Assembly: GCA_040880065.1 (NCBI GenBank)
Contig: JBBDJE010000062.1
Location: 1-64,000, forward strand
Length of the DNA stretch: 64,000 nt
Direction of reading: 5' to 3'
Source of the DNA: Abyssibius sp040880065
GTDB taxonomy: Bacteria; Pseudomonadota; Alphaproteobacteria; Rhodobacterales; Rhodobacteraceae
The notes beneath the pieces are model-generated. The model was not told the DNA's origin and ran no database searches. It saw only the letters and a program-made list of their open reading frames with translations. Each line of letters opens with the position of its first letter. Position 1 is the first letter of the stretch. Below, piece by piece: positions 1 through 8,853 of the stretch. The position numbers and the translations under genes are program-made.

Positions 1-54
1 TGGAGCACGCCATCCGCCACACGCGCCATTGCCGCGAGAGCGGCTTAGTCCTCC

Positions 55-186
55 ATTGAAAAACATCGCGGTGAGTTCGGGGTCGAGCCGATGTGCAAAA
101 TGCTGCAAATCGCCCAGTCCACCTATTATGAGCGGCGCGCCATCGCACGTGACCCTGATCGGGCTTCATCTCGGGCGAAGTCTGAC
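55..186 (+). pseudogene. IS3-family transposase (OrfB) remnant
   Basis: In this frame 44 codons read IEKHRGEFGVEPMCKMLQIA and then QSTYYERRA..., which matches the N-terminal part of IS3-family OrfB transposases (the 'EFGVEPICKVLQIAPSTYY' region). An in-frame stop lies upstream at 46-48. The match fades after the KSD at about 186, and no DDE catalytic domain follows, so this is a fossil. I see nothing recognisable between 187 and 388. No terminal inverted repeat or target duplication can be seen because the window begins here. Confidence 0.7.
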
Positions 187-388
187 CCTTTGCATGTCTT
201 CTTGCATGTTCGGCAAGTCGCTGATTTGGCGGGACAATCGACCAGACGGGCTGGAAGCGATCACGCGGACGTGAACATCTTGCCCGGCAAGTATTCTTCA
301 AACAGGTTGATCGGCACATATCGCTTGATCGGGTAAACTAACCGTTCGAAGTTCATCGAAAGCACTATCGAACGAAGGAACGGGATAT

Positions 389-598
389 ATGAGCAAGTTC
401 AAGCTACCTGTTGGCATGGAAGACCGAACTGATGCAGAAGAACAGTATCGCGCCAGGTTTCAGCATGGCGCACAAGCGGTTCGCAAGTTGATCGAAGAAG
501 GCAAGCTTAACCAAAAAAAGTTGGTCAAATGGATTGAAGTTGATCTGCAAAAATGGCGACATGATGAAAAGGCTGATCCTGTTCCGCCAAAGTATTAA
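389..598 (+). CDS. Small hypothetical protein
   Basis: A 69-residue charged protein, starting MSKFKLPVGMEDRTDAEEQY. It is preceded by GAAGGAACGGG as a plausible ribosome-binding site. It has no signal peptide or membrane segment, and the middle (residues 20-55) is predicted by eye to be helical with many Lys/Glu/Gln. I do not recognise the family. It lies next to another unrecognised gene and an IS fossil in a stretch that is more AT-rich than the rest of the window, which suggests acquired DNA. Confidence 0.6.
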   Translation: MSKFKLPVGMEDRTDAEEQYRARFQHGAQAVRKLIEEGKLNQKKLVKWIEVDLQKWRHDEKADPVPPKY

Positions 599-643
599 CT
601 CGTCTGGTTGCCAACGCTTCGTTATAGGTTTGGAGACCCACAC

Positions 644-1036
644 ATGTTCAAGAAAATTGCCGCACAATGGCGAGAAGCAAGGGCGTCTGTCATAAAACCG
701 GATGTGGTGGACGTGTTGTCGCGCTATAATCGTTGGGCAAGCTATGAACGCTATGAATGCCTATCAGCGTTCGATTACTCCAAGAGCGACCTCGAAAGTG
801 AAAATGGCCCCATTTCCCATTGGTCCGAAGCCACGGCGAAAAAGGTTTCCCAAGCACTTATGAAAGCCGCAAAGATGGGTTTCAATACCTCGCCAAATGG
901 CGCAAGCGGTGCTGCACTTCTAAGTTACTTTGTGGAACTACAACATATACAAGGACCGTTGGCCGAAGAAGTTCGAAGCCTCATAGTGAATTGGCATGAA
1001 AACGGTCTTAAGAACGATATGCCGAACTTAGGCTAA
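644..1036 (+). CDS. Hypothetical protein
   Basis: A 130-residue protein beginning MFKKIAAQWREARASVIKPD. I chose the ATG at 644 because GGAG stands about ten bases upstream; a TTG at 608 would add twelve residues without a ribosome site. It is soluble, mostly helical by composition, and of unknown family. It follows the 69-residue gene after 45 bases and ends at a strong terminator, so the two probably form one transcript. Base composition is lower in GC than the neighbours. Confidence 0.65.
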   Translation: MFKKIAAQWREARASVIKPDVVDVLSRYNRWASYERYECLSAFDYSKSDLESENGPISHWSEATAKKVSQALMKAAKMGFNTSPNGASGAALLSYFVELQHIQGPLAEEVRSLIVNWHENGLKNDMPNLG

Positions 1037-1068
1037 AAAAGCCGCCCCCGAAGGGACGGCACTTTTTT
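1035..1068 (+). terminator. Rho-independent terminator
   Basis: An A6 run is followed by an interrupted stem, GCCGCCCC against GGGACGGC with one C/A mismatch, then CTTTTTT. It ends the transcript of the two hypothetical genes and could act in both directions. Confidence 0.75.
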
Positions 1069-1404
1069 CCGATCTTCAACGGAAAGCTATTCGGCTGCGG
1101 CGGGGATCAACGGGGCGTCAACGTCAACCCGGCTGTAGGACGCGCGGTCGGCAAGGGCAGACGTGAACATGGCATGTTCCAGCTTGCCAAACCCAGCCTT
1201 AATGCAAAGCGAAGGGATACTCGGCAACGAGCCATCGCTGCTGGTTTGTGTTTGTTTTCGTGGGCACAGCATGAGTGAGAAAAACGCAAAGGGCGAAAAC
1301 CGGGCTTTGAGGCTAGGGCTTGCTGCTGTCGTGCAGCTTTTGCAGAACTGGCTTTCAATGCTAGTGCAACATCTGGCCTGCCGGAACGGCCAAATCGACG
1401 CTGA
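1069..1404. other. Gap with a possible 3' gene fragment
   Basis: No complete gene is visible. On the minus strand, 1087-1200 reads as a plausible protein C-terminus (FGKLEHAMFTSALADRASYS, ending in PAAAE and a stop), but nothing convincing lies upstream in that frame, so it may be the remains of a truncated gene. The family was not recognised. The rest (1270-1404) holds the downstream region of the racemase gene. Confidence 0.3.
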
Positions 1405-2520
1405 TCAGCCAAAAATGCGCGCGTTGCGCAGCCCCCAATCTGCGTAGAGATCGGCCATGATCGTGCGAAACTGCTGTTCGCTCGCCCCAAGCGACTCTTT
1501 GGTGTCTTTGATGCCACCAAACACAACCGCCTCGTCGCCGACCTTGATACCATCAACATCGGTCACGTCGACCGTCAGCGTATTCATCGAGATTTTTCCC
1601 AAAACCGGGGCACGACGGTTGCCAAGCACAACGGCGGCATCCGGACCAACGCCCCGTCGGAACCCGTTTGCATAACCAATTGAAAGGCAGGCCAGCTTGC
1701 GGTCCTTGTCCAGACGGCACGTCTGATCGTAGCCGACCGATGCACCCATTGGATAATCCCCAATGCTGACCACGCGCGCCTTCAAATCCATTGTGGTCTG
1801 AAACCCCAGCTCCGGCTTCAAAATCCCGTAGAGGATCGCGCCACAGCGATACATATCTGTCTCGACAGATAAGTCTGACACCAAGGTCAGCGAACTGCCC
1901 GCATGAACCAGAATTTGCGACCGTTCCAGCGCGCTGTTCTCGATAACCCATGACACCTGCTCCTGAAACAGGGTTGCGCTGGCGCGCAGGTTTTCGGGGG
2001 TATTGCACGAAAAATGTGTGCAGATACCGACAACATCTTCGGCCAGCAAGTTCAGGATCGATCTGCATGCCGCCTGCCCCTTGTCTGTCGCAATCTCAAG
2101 TCCGTCGCGCGACATACCCATGGCATTCAACGCCAGATGCGCGCGCACCTTGTGGCCCGCAATTTTGAGCGCCCATAATTTTTCGGCGGTCGCAAGAGAG
2201 CCGACCTGTTCCTCTACCCGTGCTTGCAGCGCATATTCGATTTCGACGGGTGTGGCAGCGCGCAGGCGAATTAAGGTGCCGTCAAACCCCGCATCGCGCA
2301 CGGCAAACGCCTCGGCATTCGAGGTAATGCCAATGCAGGTAACGCCTTGTGCCTGCATCAGGGGCACGACACGCTCAATCCCATGGCCATAAGCATCGGC
2401 CTTGAGCACCGCGCAAAGTCTTCGCCCCGGGGGCACCAGTTTCAGGGCCAGCTCAAGGTTCCGGGAAATCCGGTCAAGATGAATTTCGCACCACGAACCA
2501 GGATAGCTGGCAGATGTCAT
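1405..2520 (-). CDS. Alanine racemase-fold amino-acid racemase (Bsr-like)
   Basis: A 371-residue PLP enzyme of the alanine racemase fold that interconverts L- and D-amino acids. The PLP lysine is K40 in AVLKADAYGHG and the opposite catalytic base is Y264 in SVGYDQTC. The segment around residues 128-141 reads HLALNAMGMSRDG, closer to broad-specificity racemases of the Bsr type (HLALNSGGMSRNG) than to housekeeping Alr (HLKxDTGMxRxG). No signal peptide is seen, so it should be cytoplasmic, unlike periplasmic Bsr enzymes. The ATG overlaps the stop of the upstream amidohydrolase (ATGA), placing it as last gene of the eleven-gene operon. The substrate is probably not only alanine; that is inferred. 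Confidence 0.88.
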   Translation of the reverse strand: MTSASYPGSWCEIHLDRISRNLELALKLVPPGRRLCAVLKADAYGHGIERVVPLMQAQGVTCIGITSNAEAFAVRDAGFDGTLIRLRAATPVEIEYALQARVEEQVGSLATAEKLWALKIAGHKVRAHLALNAMGMSRDGLEIATDKGQAACRSILNLLAEDVVGICTHFSCNTPENLRASATLFQEQVSWVIENSALERSQILVHAGSSLTLVSDLSVETDMYRCGAILYGILKPELGFQTTMDLKARVVSIGDYPMGASVGYDQTCRLDKDRKLACLSIGYANGFRRGVGPDAAVVLGNRRAPVLGKISMNTLTVDVTDVDGIKVGDEAVVFGGIKDTKESLGASEQQFRTIMADLYADWGLRNARIFG

Positions 2521-3674
2521 GATTTGAGCGGCCCCAATAGCCGCTCAATGATTCCACAGAATTGACCAACTGCAAACGGGAGCAAAGCATCGGGGTAATC
2601 ATAGTCGGGATTGTGCAACTGGGGCTGGGTTTCACCAGATCCGATATAAAGCATGGCGGCTTTGGCCCCATCATCGCCGAAACGTCCAAAATCCTCAGAC
2701 CAGCGCATGGGCAAATCCATATCGTATATAACGTGCCCTAGGTCGAGCGCGACATCGCGCGCGATGGCGGTTGCCTCTGCGTCGTTCACGACGGAGAGAA
2801 ACACATCATGCCAGTGAACGTCCACCTTGAGCGCGCCTTGCCAGCGCTTCACCTCTGCCAGCGCGTCGGCAATCAGGCTTTCCATGCGTTGGTTTGACAT
2901 GGTGCGCAGGGTTGCACGCAGCTCACCTTCTGCCGGGGCAATGCCAAAACTAGGTTCGCCCAGATGGGCGTGCGTCAGTGTAGAGAGCGCAAAAGCATCG
3001 TCGCCAATCTTGCCGCCGCCCAAGCCCGGCAGGGAGGTCATGAGCCTGGCCATCACAGGCGCGGGCGACAGCCCGTCCTCCGGCGCGGCAGCGTGCGTGC
3101 TTTTCCCCTCGAACAGGATCTGCATGCCACAGGACGCGCAGTTTCCCGGCCCCGGCCGAAGGCCTATTTCCCCCAAAGGCCGACCGGGCACATTGTGGTA
3201 GGCAAAGGCATAGTCAGGGCGGATTTCGTGCCACCTGTCATCTTCGATAACAGCTTTTGCCCCGGCGCCGGTTTCCTCGGCGGGTTGAAACAGCAAAATG
3301 ACGCGGCCTGTTGCTGGCCGCATCTTCAGCCACATTCCAACGCCCAGCATGGACACCATATGGCCATCATGGCCGCAAAGGTGGCCTTTGCCGTCGATCA
3401 GGGATTTATATGGCAGGTCGGACAATTCGCGAATTGGCAACCCGTCAAGCTCACACCGCAACAATACGGTTGGACCGGGGCCTGCCCCTGTGAATTCCGC
3501 AGCAACACCGTGCCCACCCAAACCTTGCCAGATGCGGTCGGCACCAAGCGCCTCCAACGCGGCGCTGATACGCTGTGCCGTTGCAATTTCTTCGCCCGAA
3601 ACCTCGGGGTTGCGGTGCAGGTCATGACGAAGCGCCGTGAGTTGCGCAAATTGCTTGGGGGTGAGATATTGCAT
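2517..3674 (-). CDS. M20D family amidohydrolase (hippurate hydrolase-like)
   Basis: A 385-residue metal-dependent amidohydrolase of the M20D family, whose members cleave N-acyl (acetyl, benzoyl) amino acids or related amides. Metal-site residues are visible: C100 and H102 in GHLCGHDGH, E133/E134 in QPAEETGAG, H160 in FAYHNVPG, and the late His in LHNPDYDYPD. I chose the ATG giving MQYLTPKQFAQL because it matches family N-termini; longer in-frame reading runs into the thiolase gene. The stop overlaps the racemase start by 4 bases and the thiolase ends 10 bases upstream, so it is cotranscribed. The exact acyl substrate cannot be read from sequence. Confidence 0.88.
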   Translation of the reverse strand: MQYLTPKQFAQLTALRHDLHRNPEVSGEEIATAQRISAALEALGADRIWQGLGGHGVAAEFTGAGPGPTVLLRCELDGLPIRELSDLPYKSLIDGKGHLCGHDGHMVSMLGVGMWLKMRPATGRVILLFQPAEETGAGAKAVIEDDRWHEIRPDYAFAYHNVPGRPLGEIGLRPGPGNCASCGMQILFEGKSTHAAAPEDGLSPAPVMARLMTSLPGLGGGKIGDDAFALSTLTHAHLGEPSFGIAPAEGELRATLRTMSNQRMESLIADALAEVKRWQGALKVDVHWHDVFLSVVNDAEATAIARDVALDLGHVIYDMDLPMRWSEDFGRFGDDGAKAAMLYIGSGETQPQLHNPDYDYPDALLPFAVGQFCGIIERLLGPLKS

Positions 3675-3684
3675 ATAAAAGCCT

Positions 3685-4860
3685 TCAGAACATTTCGAAC
3701 AATCCGGCCGCACCCTGCCCGCCACCAACGCACATGGAAACGACGCCCCATTTCGCGCCTCGGCGACGTCCTTCCAGCAGGATATGCCCGGCCATGCGCG
3801 CACCGGACATGCCATAGGGGTGGCCAATGGAAATGGCGCCGCCATTCACATTCAAGCGCTCATCGGGGATGGACAACGTATCGCGACAATAAAGAAGTTG
3901 GGCCGCGAATGCCTCGTTGATTTCCCACAGATCAATGTCGTCTACAGAAAGACCGGCGCGCTCCAACAGGCGCGGGATTGCCACCACGGGGCCGATGCCC
4001 ATTTCTTCGGGCGCGACCCCGGCCACAGCAAAGCCGCGCAACGCCCCAAGTGGCTTCAGCCCGCGTCGCTGTGCCTCTGACGCTTCCATAACGACCAATG
4101 CAGCGGCGCCGTCGGACAACTGGCTGGCATTGCCCGCCGTGACTGTCATGCCTTCGCCTTTCACTGTGGCGAGGCCAGACAGGGCTTGGGCGGTCGTGCC
4201 GGGGCGGTTGCATTCGTCTTGTTCAAGGCGCACCGCCTCTTCATGGGTCTCACCAGTGGCAGTATCCGTAACAAGCTTGACCGCCGCGACCGGAATGATC
4301 TCGTCCGCGAATAGCCCTGCTTTTTGCGCAGTGGCCGTGCGCATCTGGCTTTGCAACGCATAGGCATCCTGAGCAGAACGCTTGACGCCATATCGCTTGG
4401 CAACCACCTCGGCTGTGTCGAGCATGCCAAGGTAATAGGCATCACGCACCGCAGGATCGCGATAGCGGTGGCTGTTCCAATGGGTGTTCTGCACCAGCGA
4501 AATGCTGTCCACCCCCCCGGCCAGAGAAATTTCAACACCTTCGCAGCGCACCATATGTGTTGCGATGGCAATAGCGTTAAGTCCCGAGGCGCATTGACGG
4601 TCAACTGTCGCCCCGGCAACACTATCGGGCAGTCCAGCGGCCTGCACGATATGCCGGGCGATGTTGATACCAGCGGAGCCCTGGGTCAGGGCCGAGCCGA
4701 AAACGGCTTCCTCCACCTCGCCCCCGCTCAGCCCTGCACGCGCCAGCGCTGCCTTGACCGCGGGGGTGGCAAGGCTGGGAACCGCGAGGTTGTTGAACGC
4801 CCCTCGATAGGCTTTGCCAATCGGTGTGCGGGCGGTTGAAACAATGACGGCATCGCGCAT
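3685..4860 (-). CDS. Acetyl-CoA C-acyltransferase (thiolase)
   Basis: A 391-residue degradative-type thiolase that cleaves a 3-oxoacyl-CoA with free CoA to give acetyl-CoA and a shortened acyl-CoA. The three signature regions are present: nucleophile C90 in VDRQCASG, H347 in ISIGHPYGMSG, and C377 in MCVGGGQGAAG. The start at MRDAVIVSTARTPIGKAYRG fits the family exactly. It lies 10 bases after the M20 deacylase and 10 bases before the amidohydrolase. With the CoA-transferase upstream in the same operon, it would complete the breakdown of a 3-oxoacid. Confidence 0.93.
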   Translation of the reverse strand: MRDAVIVSTARTPIGKAYRGAFNNLAVPSLATPAVKAALARAGLSGGEVEEAVFGSALTQGSAGINIARHIVQAAGLPDSVAGATVDRQCASGLNAIAIATHMVRCEGVEISLAGGVDSISLVQNTHWNSHRYRDPAVRDAYYLGMLDTAEVVAKRYGVKRSAQDAYALQSQMRTATAQKAGLFADEIIPVAAVKLVTDTATGETHEEAVRLEQDECNRPGTTAQALSGLATVKGEGMTVTAGNASQLSDGAAALVVMEASEAQRRGLKPLGALRGFAVAGVAPEEMGIGPVVAIPRLLERAGLSVDDIDLWEINEAFAAQLLYCRDTLSIPDERLNVNGGAISIGHPYGMSGARMAGHILLEGRRRGAKWGVVSMCVGGGQGAAGLFEMF

Positions 4861-4870
4861 GAAATGGCCC

Positions 4871-6163
4871 CTATATCTGCTCTGTGCCGCACCAGTCGGC
4901 GATAAACAGAGCGGTTGTTTTGGTGATGCGCCGCAGGCTTTGAAGATCAACGCGTTCGTTGAAACCGTGGATAGCCTCGGCATGTGGGCCATAGACCAGT
5001 GCCGGTGTATCCGCATAAAGCCCGAAGAAGCGCGCATCGGTGGTGGCGGTGATGGCCTCACGCTGCAAGGCTTCTTTGCTGACGCTTTGGTGCGCATTGT
5101 CCAGCGCTTCAATTGCCAAGGCAGCGCTTTTGGAGCTGTCGCGCGACAGTGCGTATCCTTCTGCATGAAACCCGTGATAGACAATCTCTGGCAATGAATT
5201 GCGCAAGAACGCATTTTCGCGTGCCGCATCCATGATCACCTGTTCAATTTCAGCTTTGGCTGCTGCGATTGACTGGCCCGGAAAGATGGCCATGCGCACG
5301 TCGAACACGCTCCATGCGGGAACAGAGCTGGTCCAATCACCGCCCGAAAACTTGCCAATGTTGAGGTTCAGCGCATGATCCATATGCCTGTATTCACCGG
5401 GGCGGTTTTTTGGTGCGTTCCAGCGATGCTCCATCTTGTGCAGGGCATGGATAAGTGGAAAAGCCGCCTCGATCGCGTTTGCCCCACGCCCGGCATAGGC
5501 GACATGGGTCGGCAGGCCCTTGAGATGCACCTGAAACCAGATAACACCAAGCTGCGCAGTGACAAGTTGTTCGGAGAACGGCTCGGGGATAAGCGCGGCA
5601 TCAGCTTTGTAGCCGCGTGCCAAACAGGCGAGCGCGCCATTGCCGGTGCATTCCTCTTCTACCACTGATTGAAAATAGACATCGGCACCCGGCGCAAGCC
5701 GGCAACTGGTCAGCGCATCAAGCGCAAACAGGTTCGATGCCAGACCCGCCTTCATGTCCCCGCTGCCACGCCCATAAAGCCAGCCATCTGCAACACGCGG
5801 TTCAAACGGCGGACTGTCCCACATATTTAGCGGCCCTGCCGGCACCACATCGATATGCCCGTTCAGGATCAGCGACCGCCCCGCCCGCGTGCGGGACTTA
5901 TGTGTGCCAACGACATTCACAGCATCTTCATAAGGGCCCAACACCGGCGAAAAGCCGGGCAAATGCTGGATTTCGGCCAAATCTATCTGCCAGACATCTA
6001 TCTCATAGCCCCGCGTTGCCAGCTCATCGGCCATGAACCGCTGCGCAGATTGTTCGTTTCCACGGGTCGAGGGGTGCGCTGTCAGCGCAGACAAAAAGGC
6101 GATTTGTCGGTCAAACGCTTGATCGACGGCATCACACAGGCGGTTCTTCAATTCATCTTGCAT
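4871..6163 (-). CDS. M20 family deacylase/peptidase (ArgE/DapE type)
   Basis: A 430-residue zinc or cobalt amidohydrolase of the ArgE/DapE/ACY1 branch of M20, which removes acyl groups from N-acylated amino acids or diamino acids. Motifs: LNGHIDVVPAG (first metal His and Asp), GRGSGDMKAGLA (bridging Asp), VVEEECTGNGALA (catalytic and metal Glu). The ATG at 6163 is preceded by GAGAGG. It lies 8 bases after the CoA-transferase B gene. It is the second M20 enzyme in the operon but from a different branch than the M20D one, so they probably have different substrates or act in series. Confidence 0.85.
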   Translation of the reverse strand: MQDELKNRLCDAVDQAFDRQIAFLSALTAHPSTRGNEQSAQRFMADELATRGYEIDVWQIDLAEIQHLPGFSPVLGPYEDAVNVVGTHKSRTRAGRSLILNGHIDVVPAGPLNMWDSPPFEPRVADGWLYGRGSGDMKAGLASNLFALDALTSCRLAPGADVYFQSVVEEECTGNGALACLARGYKADAALIPEPFSEQLVTAQLGVIWFQVHLKGLPTHVAYAGRGANAIEAAFPLIHALHKMEHRWNAPKNRPGEYRHMDHALNLNIGKFSGGDWTSSVPAWSVFDVRMAIFPGQSIAAAKAEIEQVIMDAARENAFLRNSLPEIVYHGFHAEGYALSRDSSKSAALAIEALDNAHQSVSKEALQREAITATTDARFFGLYADTPALVYGPHAEAIHGFNERVDLQSLRRITKTTALFIADWCGTEQI

Positions 6164-6171
6164 TGGACCTC

Positions 6172-6825
6172 TCAAAATGTCGGCAGAGGCGTATCAGGCA
6201 CTGTCACGGGCGCGCCGGTTGCCGCAATCACGTCTGCGGCACTGACACCTTTTGCGACTTCAACAAGGACGAAACCAGCGGCTGTAACATCGATCACGGC
6301 CATGTCGGTAAATATCCGCGACACGCAGGCACGCGCGGTCAGCGGAAGAGTGCACACCTGTTTCAGTTTGGGGTTTCCCGCACGGTCGATATGGTCGGTC
6401 AAAACGACGACCCGCCGCGCCTTTTGTGCAAGCTCAAGCCCGCCGCCCACGCCGGGGCTGAACTTTCCGGGGATCTTCCAGTTCGCCAGATCACCCGCCG
6501 CACTAACCTCGAACGCGCCAAGCATGGTCAGATCAAGTCGACCGGACCGGACAATGGCAAAGCTGGTGGCGCTGTCAAAAAACGCCGATCCCGGCACTGT
6601 AGAGACATATGCTCCACCCGCGTCGATCAGGTTTCTATCCGCTCGGTCAGCCGATAGGGTTGGGCCGATCCCCGTCAACCCATTCTCTGTATGCAGGCAC
6701 ACGGGAAAATCCGCTGGCAGGTGGTTGACCACCTTGGTCGGCAGGCCAATCCCCAGATTGACAACCATACCCGGCGCGAGTTCTCGCGCGGCGCGGGCCA
6801 GCATGCGCTCTCTAACGTCGGACAA
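6172..6825 (-). CDS. 3-oxoacid CoA-transferase, subunit B
   Basis: A 217-residue beta subunit of the SCOT/AtoA/PcaJ family, which moves CoA from a donor such as succinyl-CoA or acetyl-CoA to a short-chain oxoacid. The catalytic glutamate is E47 in HTENGLTGIGP, and VNLGIGLPTKVVNHL is the usual N-terminal motif. I chose the TTG at 6825, which has AAGGA upstream and gives a normal N-terminus; an ATG at 6804 is the alternative and would make 210 residues. The TTG start overlaps the end of subunit A by 14 bases, typical of translationally coupled subunits. Confidence 0.88.
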   Translation of the reverse strand: MSDVRERMLARAARELAPGMVVNLGIGLPTKVVNHLPADFPVCLHTENGLTGIGPTLSADRADRNLIDAGGAYVSTVPGSAFFDSATSFAIVRSGRLDLTMLGAFEVSAAGDLANWKIPGKFSPGVGGGLELAQKARRVVVLTDHIDRAGNPKLKQVCTLPLTARACVSRIFTDMAVIDVTAAGFVLVEVAKGVSAADVIAATGAPVTVPDTPLPTF

Positions 6826-7504
6826 CGGCGTATTCCTTTGAAAGCTCACCCAATGCAGTGACGTGATCAACAAATACGCCGGGTGTGTGGACTTCGTTTG
6901 CACCGAGCGCGCCAAGTTGAAGCACCCGTTCGGCTTCGACAATGACGCGGTTCGCAGCCATAGCCATCAGCGGGTTGAAATTCTGTGCGGTCGCGACATA
7001 GACCAAATTGCCAAAACTATCGGCGCAGTCGGCATGGATCAGCGCGACATCGGCGCGCAAGGCGGGCTCGACAAGATACGACTTGCCCGCCATCTCGACG
7101 ACCTGTTTGCCCTCGGCCAGTTCCGTACCGATCCCAATGTCACTGAGAATTCCGCCAATGCCTGCACCCCCGGCCCGGATGCGTTCGGCAAGAATACCCT
7201 GTGCGTTGAATTCCACCGCGAGCATGCCCGTGTTCATCAGCGCAATCGCATTCGCATTCAAACCCAGATGCGTGGTAATCAGGCGCGCAACCTGCCCGCT
7301 TTGCAACAGGTGGTCGATACCCATGCCAGGCTCGTTCGCGTCATTCTTGATAAGGGTCAGATCACGGGCACCATGAGCCACCAGCGCGTGGATCAGCGTC
7401 ATGGGCGTGCCGGGCACACCAAACCCACCGACCATAACCGTATCGCCGTCCCGAATTCTGGCGATTGCGGCATCAATCTCACATTGTTTATCAGGAAGTT
7501 TCAT
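6812..7504 (-). CDS. 3-oxoacid CoA-transferase, subunit A
   Basis: A 230-residue alpha subunit of the heterodimeric family I CoA-transferases (AtoD/PcaI/ScoA type). The glycine-rich CoA-binding segment VMVGGFGVPGTPMTLI and the later IRAGGAGIGGILSDIGIGTE region are visible. It partners the beta subunit encoded immediately downstream with overlap. The ATG overlaps the stop of the aminotransferase gene by four bases (ATGA). Substrate assignment (acetoacetate, 3-oxoadipate or another 3-oxoacid) cannot be made from sequence; 3-oxoadipate is less likely because no aromatic-pathway gene is nearby. Confidence 0.9.
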   Translation of the reverse strand: MKLPDKQCEIDAAIARIRDGDTVMVGGFGVPGTPMTLIHALVAHGARDLTLIKNDANEPGMGIDHLLQSGQVARLITTHLGLNANAIALMNTGMLAVEFNAQGILAERIRAGGAGIGGILSDIGIGTELAEGKQVVEMAGKSYLVEPALRADVALIHADCADSFGNLVYVATAQNFNPLMAMAANRVIVEAERVLQLGALGANEVHTPGVFVDHVTALGELSKEYAVVRR

Positions 7505-8853
7505 GCAGTGGCCTCTACCGGCAAGCCGGTTTCGAGCGCAAAGGCATCAAGGGCATCACGCAGAATCACCATCATCTCTTTGATCTGCTCTTCGGTAATG
7601 ATCAGCGGCGGCGCCACAAGGAAATGGTCGCCCGCCGTCCCACCCCGCGTGCGGCGCGAATAGATAATCAAACCACGCGCATAAGCCAGTTCCACAAGCC
7701 GCTCATGCGCGTTCAGCTTTGGTTCCAACGGTGCCATTGTGGCGCGGTCAGCGACAAATTCGAACGCGGTCAAAAGCCCCTTGCCGCGCACATCACCGAT
7801 GAAAGGATATCGGTCCATCAATGCGCGCAATTCGCCCATCAACACCGCGCCCATACGCGCGGCATTCTCGATCAGCCCCTGATCTTCCATTTCCTCCAGC
7901 ACGGCCAGTCCGGCCGAACAGGCCAAAGGATTGCCCGCATAAGTAAAGCCATGCAAAAACCCGCCCGCATCCAGAACCGGCTCTACCAGGCGCGCGCTGG
8001 CAACGATGGCCCCCAAAGGCGCGTAACCCGCGCCAAAGCCCTTGGACATGGCCACGATATCGGGGGTAATGCCCCAATGCTCGGCGGCAAGGAATTTGCC
8101 CGTGCGCCCAGCGCCGGTCATGACCTCGTCATAGATCAGCAACACGCCGTATTCGTCGCAGATTTCGCGCACACGACCATAGTAACTGTCTGGCGCGACC
8201 AGCGCCCCGGTCGAGGCTCCGCCGACGGGCTCCATCACAAAGGCCAAAACGGTTTCCGGCCCCAACGCCTCGATCTTGTCGCGCAACAGCTCCGCATATT
8301 TCAGCCCGCGCTCATGCTCGGTCAGGTTGTCCCGGTCCAGATATGTTGCAGGCGCGGCAATTTTCGGCATCCCTGCCATCATCGGGGCAAAAGGGTCGCG
8401 CAACGGCGCGTAGCCGGTCAAATCCAGCGCACCCAAAGTGCAGCCATGATAAGACGGAAAGCGGGAAATGACCTTGTAGCGTGAGGCCTGCCCCTGTGTC
8501 AGTGCATATTGTCGCGCGAGCTTTATGGCACTTTCCACCGCCTCCGACCCACCGGAAACAAAGAAAACGCGGTCCAGCCCTTTGGGCATCATCGCCACGG
8601 TCTTGGCTGCCAGATCTTCAGACGGATGGGTACGGAAATGCAGGCGGTAGCCGAATGTGGCTTTATCCATCTGGGCCTTGATCTTGGCCAGAACACGCGG
8701 GTTGGAATGCCCGATATTCGACACCATCGCCCCGGAAGAACCATCAATATAGCGTTTGCCGCTCTCGTCGAATAGGTAGATACCCTCTCCGCGGTCAAGG
8801 AACGGGCGCGGATTGCGAGACTGGTAGAACAGATAGGTGGTGTCGTTTGTCAC
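7501..8853 (-). CDS. Class III PLP aminotransferase
   Basis: A 450-residue fold-type I aminotransferase of class III, a group acting on omega-, beta- or gamma-amino groups. PLP lysine is K271 in IVAMSKGFGAGYAPLG and the ring-nitrogen Asp is D242 in LLIYDEVMTGAGRTG; SGGSEAVESAIK binds the phosphate. It resembles the broadly annotated 'aspartate aminotransferase family protein' and beta-alanine/taurine-type groups rather than BioA or HemL. It overlaps the ABC ATPase stop (start 8853, stop 8850) and the CoA-transferase A start. A beta-amino acid as donor would yield the 3-oxoacid that the next enzymes need; that is an inference from context. Confidence 0.9.
   Translation of the reverse strand: MTNDTTYLFYQSRNPRPFLDRGEGIYLFDESGKRYIDGSSGAMVSNIGHSNPRVLAKIKAQMDKATFGYRLHFRTHPSEDLAAKTVAMMPKGLDRVFFVSGGSEAVESAIKLARQYALTQGQASRYKVISRFPSYHGCTLGALDLTGYAPLRDPFAPMMAGMPKIAAPATYLDRDNLTEHERGLKYAELLRDKIEALGPETVLAFVMEPVGGASTGALVAPDSYYGRVREICDEYGVLLIYDEVMTGAGRTGKFLAAEHWGITPDIVAMSKGFGAGYAPLGAIVASARLVEPVLDAGGFLHGFTYAGNPLACSAGLAVLEEMEDQGLIENAARMGAVLMGELRALMDRYPFIGDVRGKGLLTAFEFVADRATMAPLEPKLNAHERLVELAYARGLIIYSRRTRGGTAGDHFLVAPPLIITEEQIKEMMVILRDALDAFALETGLPVEATA

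Noticed and set aside
29..336. Two overlapping plus-strand frames in the transposase remnant as genes
   Set aside because: The frame with transposase homology loses it after about 44 residues; the other is a shadow.
1107..1559. A 150-codon minus-strand frame overlapping the end of the racemase gene
   Set aside because: It shares sequence with the racemase in another frame, has no start signal and no recognisable protein.
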